Shown one piece after another: positions 61,502 to 64,000 of a DNA stretch of 64,000 nucleotides. This DNA is from Nonlabens spongiae (GTDB lineage: Bacteria; Bacteroidota; Bacteroidia; Flavobacteriales; Flavobacteriaceae). The notes under the pieces are model-generated. The model was given only the letters and a program-made list of their open reading frames with translations. It was not told the origin of the DNA and made no database searches. A program made the translations under genes and the position numbers. Numbering within the stretch: the stretch's first letter is position 1; every line of letters begins with the position of its first letter. The stretch spans positions 2,198,501 to 2,262,500 of the forward strand of contig NZ_CP019344.1 in NCBI RefSeq assembly GCF_002117125.1, given 5' to 3'.

Positions 61502-62233
61502 ATGAACCGTCCATTAGTTGTTTTAATTCACGGATTTCTAGGCAGTGCGCACCAATGGGATGTGATTGGGGACGAACTCTCTAATCATTTTGAGGTGGTA
61601 AGATATGAGCTACCCGGTCACGGCAATCGCTTTGCTGAAGTTTTTGAATACTCTATTGAAGATCTTGCCGATGAAGTTTACGCAAAAATTGAAAACCACC
61701 TCTCAGAATCTATTCATGTAATAGGCCATAGCATGGGTGGCTATATTGCCGCGGCACTCACGGGTCGACATCCAGAAGTCCTCTCAAACACTGTTTTAAT
61801 CAATAGTATCACCGGTCCAGATTCATCAGTTAGGATTAAAAATCGCAATAGATCATTACGTATGATCGATCGTTATCACAAAGCATTTGTAAGTATGGCG
61901 ATCAGTAATTTGTTCAATGCTAGTGAACATAATAGTCACTCTGAATCGATCGAATTAATGAAAAATCAGGCTGCCCAAATTCCCGAAACAGCCGTCAGAA
62001 ATGCCATCATAGCTATGCGGGATCGCAAAGGCTGCACAAATGAATGGCCAGACTCTATACGATTAACGTATATTTTTAGCAAAAACGATCCTATCATCGA
62101 TGACGAGATCATTTCAAATGAGGCTCGATTTTTAAACGCAGATCTTCATGAGCTCGATTCTGGACACATGGGAATCATAACCCACCCGAAACAAATCATT
62201 GAGATTTTAAAACCTATTCTCCAGTTTCATTAA
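61502..62233 (+). CDS. Alpha/beta hydrolase (MenH/YfbB-like group)
   Basis: A 243-residue cytoplasmic hydrolase: oxyanion segment LIHGFLGSAHQWD, YELPGHG, nucleophile elbow GHSMGGYIAAAL (Ser near 81), acid Asp in FSKNDPIIDDE and His in DSGHMGIITHP. The short size and motif order resemble MenH-type and BioH-type hydrolases, but neither pathway's genes are nearby, so specificity is open. Its last 20 bp overlap the end of convergent thiL. Confidence 0.85.
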   Translation: MNRPLVVLIHGFLGSAHQWDVIGDELSNHFEVVRYELPGHGNRFAEVFEYSIEDLADEVYAKIENHLSESIHVIGHSMGGYIAAALTGRHPEVLSNTVLINSITGPDSSVRIKNRNRSLRMIDRYHKAFVSMAISNLFNASEHNSHSESIELMKNQAAQIPETAVRNAIIAMRDRKGCTNEWPDSIRLTYIFSKNDPIIDDEIISNEARFLNADLHELDSGHMGIITHPKQIIEILKPILQFH

Positions 62234-63266
62234 AACTGTTCCAGCCCAGAGCCTTGATTTCTACTTGCTCACCACCGCGCGTCACGAGATGCATACCGCT
62301 CGAGGCAGGCAATGCATGACCTATGACGGTTAGGTTGGGATTGCCTTTGATCTTTTCATAATCGTTTTGAGAAATGGTGAAGAGCAGTTCATAATCCTCA
62401 CCACCACTTAAAGCAATAGTCGTGCTGTCCAGATTAAATTCTTCACACGCATTGATCACCGTGGGATCTAGAGGGATCTTCTCTTCATAAATAGTCATTC
62501 CCACCTCTGAACTTTTACATAAATGTATGATCTCAGAGCTCAAACCGTCTGAAAGATCAATCATAGCGGTAGGTTTAACATCGAGTTTCCTGAGCAACTC
62601 TGGTATATCCTTACGAGCTTCAGGCTTGAGTTGACGCTCAATAAGGTAAGTGTAAGCCTCGATGTCTGGCTGGTTTTGAGGATTTTCTTTAAAAACCGCT
62701 TTTTCTCTTTCTAGGATCTGCAATCCCATGTAAGCAGCGCCCAGATCTCCAGAAACCACGAGTAGATCGCCATCCTGAACTCCTGATCTTTTAGCGATGT
62801 CTTCCTTCTTTTGCTCGCCCAGTGCGGTTATAGAAATTATGAGACCAGAAGTAGACGCTGTGGTGTCTCCACCTATCAAGTCCACCCCATAAATCTTACA
62901 AGCCAGTTTCACACCCTCATACAACTCCTGAACTGCTTCTACAGGAAATCTATTAGAAATTGCGATAGAAACGGTAATCTGTTTTGCAACGGCGTTCATG
63001 GCATAAACGTCAGATAGATTTACGATGACCGCCTTATAACCTAAATGTTTGAGAGGTACATAGCTCAAATCAAAGTGTACGCCTTCCACCAGCATATCAG
63101 TGGTGATCACGGTGGCCTCGTTATGATGGATCACTGCAGCGTCATCACCTATGCCCGTAAGTGTACTTTCATTACCGATCTCAAGGTTTTGGGTAATATG
63201 GTCGATCAGCCCAAATTCTCCCAATTGCTCCACGGGAGTGCGTTGTGGATTTTTGTCTTCTATCAT
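62214..63266 (-). CDS. thiL: Thiamine-monophosphate kinase
   Basis: Catalyses ATP-dependent conversion of thiamine phosphate to thiamine diphosphate. The 350 residues include GIGDDAAVI near residue 41, TTDMLVEGVHFDL, GYKAVIVNLSDVYAMNA, LIGGDTTAS and AMIDLSDGLSSEI, all metal and phosphate ligands of the family. A TATTTTTG box ends exactly 4 nt before the ATG, so the message is probably leaderless. The 3' end overlaps the convergent hydrolase gene by 20 bp. Confidence 0.95.
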   Translation of the reverse strand: MIEDKNPQRTPVEQLGEFGLIDHITQNLEIGNESTLTGIGDDAAVIHHNEATVITTDMLVEGVHFDLSYVPLKHLGYKAVIVNLSDVYAMNAVAKQITVSIAISNRFPVEAVQELYEGVKLACKIYGVDLIGGDTTASTSGLIISITALGEQKKEDIAKRSGVQDGDLLVVSGDLGAAYMGLQILEREKAVFKENPQNQPDIEAYTYLIERQLKPEARKDIPELLRKLDVKPTAMIDLSDGLSSEIIHLCKSSEVGMTIYEEKIPLDPTVINACEEFNLDSTTIALSGGEDYELLFTISQNDYEKIKGNPNLTVIGHALPASSGMHLVTRGGEQVEIKALGWNSFNETGE

Positions 63267-63270
63267 ACTG

Positions 63271-63278
63271 CAAAAATA
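63271..63278 (-). promoter_or_regulatory. thiL promoter, TAnnTTTG box
   Basis: TATTTTTG on the minus strand, 4 nt before the thiL ATG. Confidence 0.6.
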
Positions 63279-63404
63279 AAAGTCTTAGGGCGCACTCTCT
63301 TTAAAATCAAGCCAAGAAAATAGTATTGCAGTGATCTATAACTAAATACAATATACTCATTTAAGAATACCATTAATCAATCGACTAAGCCCTAAGCTGT
63401 ATTG

Positions 63405-63412
63405 TATATTTG
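63405..63412 (+). promoter_or_regulatory. suf operon promoter, TAnnTTTG box
   Basis: TATATTTG, 17 nt before the ATG of the A-type carrier gene. Confidence 0.6.
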
Positions 63413-63429
63413 TATTTATTCAAATTATT

Positions 63430-63762
63430 ATGATGATAAGTGTTTCAGAAACTGCAAAAAGTAAGCTTGCCCAACTCATGAGTGAGGAGGGATATGCAAT
63501 AGATACAGATTTTGTGCGCGTGGGAGTTAAAAGTGGCGGTTGCAGCGGTCTATCTTATGATTTGAAATTTGACCGTGAATCAACTGATACTGATAAGATT
63601 TTTGAAGCTAACGAGGTGAAAATCGCAGTCGACAAAAAGAGTTTTCTTTATCTAGTAGGCACCACCCTAGAATACAGTGGCGGCCTTAATGGAAAAGGAT
63701 TTGTCTTTAACAATCCCAACGCTCAGCGCACATGTGGCTGTGGAGAGAGCTTCAGTTTATAA
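63430..63762 (+). CDS. A-type iron-sulfur carrier protein (SufA/IscA/ErpA family)
   Basis: A 110-residue Fe-S cluster assembly protein with the three cluster-binding cysteines: Cys38 in GGCSGLSY and Cys102/Cys104 in TCGCGESF. Two consecutive ATG codons open the frame; the first is used. sufB follows after 57 bp, so it is the first gene of a SUF operon and probably acts as SufA. Confidence 0.94.
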   Translation: MMISVSETAKSKLAQLMSEEGYAIDTDFVRVGVKSGGCSGLSYDLKFDRESTDTDKIFEANEVKIAVDKKSFLYLVGTTLEYSGGLNGKGFVFNNPNAQRTCGCGESFSL

Positions 63763-63782
63763 TAAAGTTTTAGGATTGTCAC

Positions 63783-63797
63783 GCTTTCGCGAAAGCG
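63783..63797. repeat. GCTTTCGCGAAAGC palindrome copy 17 (sufA-sufB spacer)
   Basis: Sits in the 57-bp spacer within the suf operon; it would fold in the transcript 23 nt before the sufB ATG. Confidence 0.95.
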
Positions 63798-63819
63798 GAA
63801 ACAAAAACTAAGAAAAGAA

Positions 63820-64000
63820 ATGTCAAAATATACAGAAGAAGAATTACAGAAAGAACTGGAGACTAAAGAATATGAGTATGGTTTCTATACTGATATCGAG
63901 TCAGACACGATCCCAGTGGGGTTGAGCGAAGACGTCATCAGGGCAATATCTGCAAAAAAAGATGAGCCAGAGTGGATGCTGGAATGGCGACTTGAATCCT
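63820..64000 (+). CDS. sufB: Fe-S cluster assembly scaffold SufB (5' end only)
   Basis: The first 60 codons are present: MSKYTEEELQKELETKEYEYGF, DIESDTIPVGLSEDVIRAIS, KKDEPEWMLEWRLES. These match the N-terminus of SufB, the scaffold subunit of the SufBCD complex. It runs past the window end. Confidence 0.93.
   Translation, partial: MSKYTEEELQKELETKEYEYGFYTDIESDTIPVGLSEDVIRAISAKKDEPEWMLEWRLES

Noticed and set aside
1..64000. tRNA, rRNA, riboswitch genes
   Set aside because: No T-loop GGTTCGAATCC-type sequence with paired arms, no rRNA, and no recognisable riboswitch core was found by reading both strands; weak elements could be missed without a covariance search.

Overview
The window is a gene-dense stretch of a marine-type Bacteroidota chromosome, almost certainly family Flavobacteriaceae. 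Evidence: promoters of the TAnnTTTG type, no strong Shine-Dalgarno sequences, GLPGLI-family proteins, DUF6660 and DUF3098 proteins, type IX secretion genes (PorW/SprE, PorP/SprF, a PorE-like OmpA protein, a T9SS type A sorting tail), and an atpBEFHA-G cluster lacking atpDC. The 14-bp palindrome GCTTTCGCGAAAGC, 17 intact copies here, recalls Nonlabens/Dokdonia-like genomes; that genus guess is weak. No rRNA, tRNA, CRISPR array, phage or plasmid module was seen.

Layout. 1-6.4 kb: end of a secreted protein gene, pgk and holB (divergent), a DUF6660 gene and a TonB receptor gene broken by one in-frame stop, trpS. 6.4-15.2 kb: deoxynucleoside kinase operon; a two-component system divergent from two GLPGLI genes and an outer-membrane beta-barrel gene, with three TTAAC boxes at exact 10-bp spacing between them. 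15.2-30.3 kb: hemW, a class A beta-lactamase-like hydrolase overlapping an NTP/NDP-exchange-like transporter with a helical-repeat tail, trxA, a dnaE with a fused proofreading domain, a DUF2383-type stress protein, prolyl oligopeptidase, asd, and two tandem paralogous lipoproteins. 30.5-39.6 kb: ATP synthase genes interrupted by a four-helix-bundle (S23/TIGR02436) gene between atpA and atpG, then a DUF6168-like protein, bactofilin and PorW/SprE. 39.7-48 kb: a 1521-residue secreted fibronectin-III protein and leuS. 48.4-57.3 kb: ftsX-DUF3098-uppP, rsmI, a thioredoxin-like protein, a SYLF protein, an alpha/beta hydrolase and an AddB-like nuclease. 57.3-64 kb: OmpA/PorP pair, an EEP nuclease, a hydrolase, thiL, an A-type Fe-S carrier and the start of sufB.

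The main unusual theme is small mobile or repeated elements accommodated inside or tightly against essential genes. leuS carries an in-frame 521-bp cassette encoding a DUF559 (PD-(D/E)XK endonuclease-like) domain, bounded by inverted copies of a CCTCACCCC...CTCTCCGGCGGAGAG repeat. A 202-bp element with the same ends, but no gene, fills the gap downstream of uppP. The four-helix-bundle gene in the atp cluster is bounded by imperfect inverted repeats. A 48-bp palindromic element sits in frame inside a GCTTTCGCGAAAGC copy in the hydrolase gene at 53.4-54.3 kb. Repeat clusters with TGTCA...TGACA ends fill two gaps (48.0-48.4 and 54.3-54.5 kb). A second theme is probable leaderless expression: in five genes a perfect TAnnTTTG box ends exactly 4 nt before the start codon.
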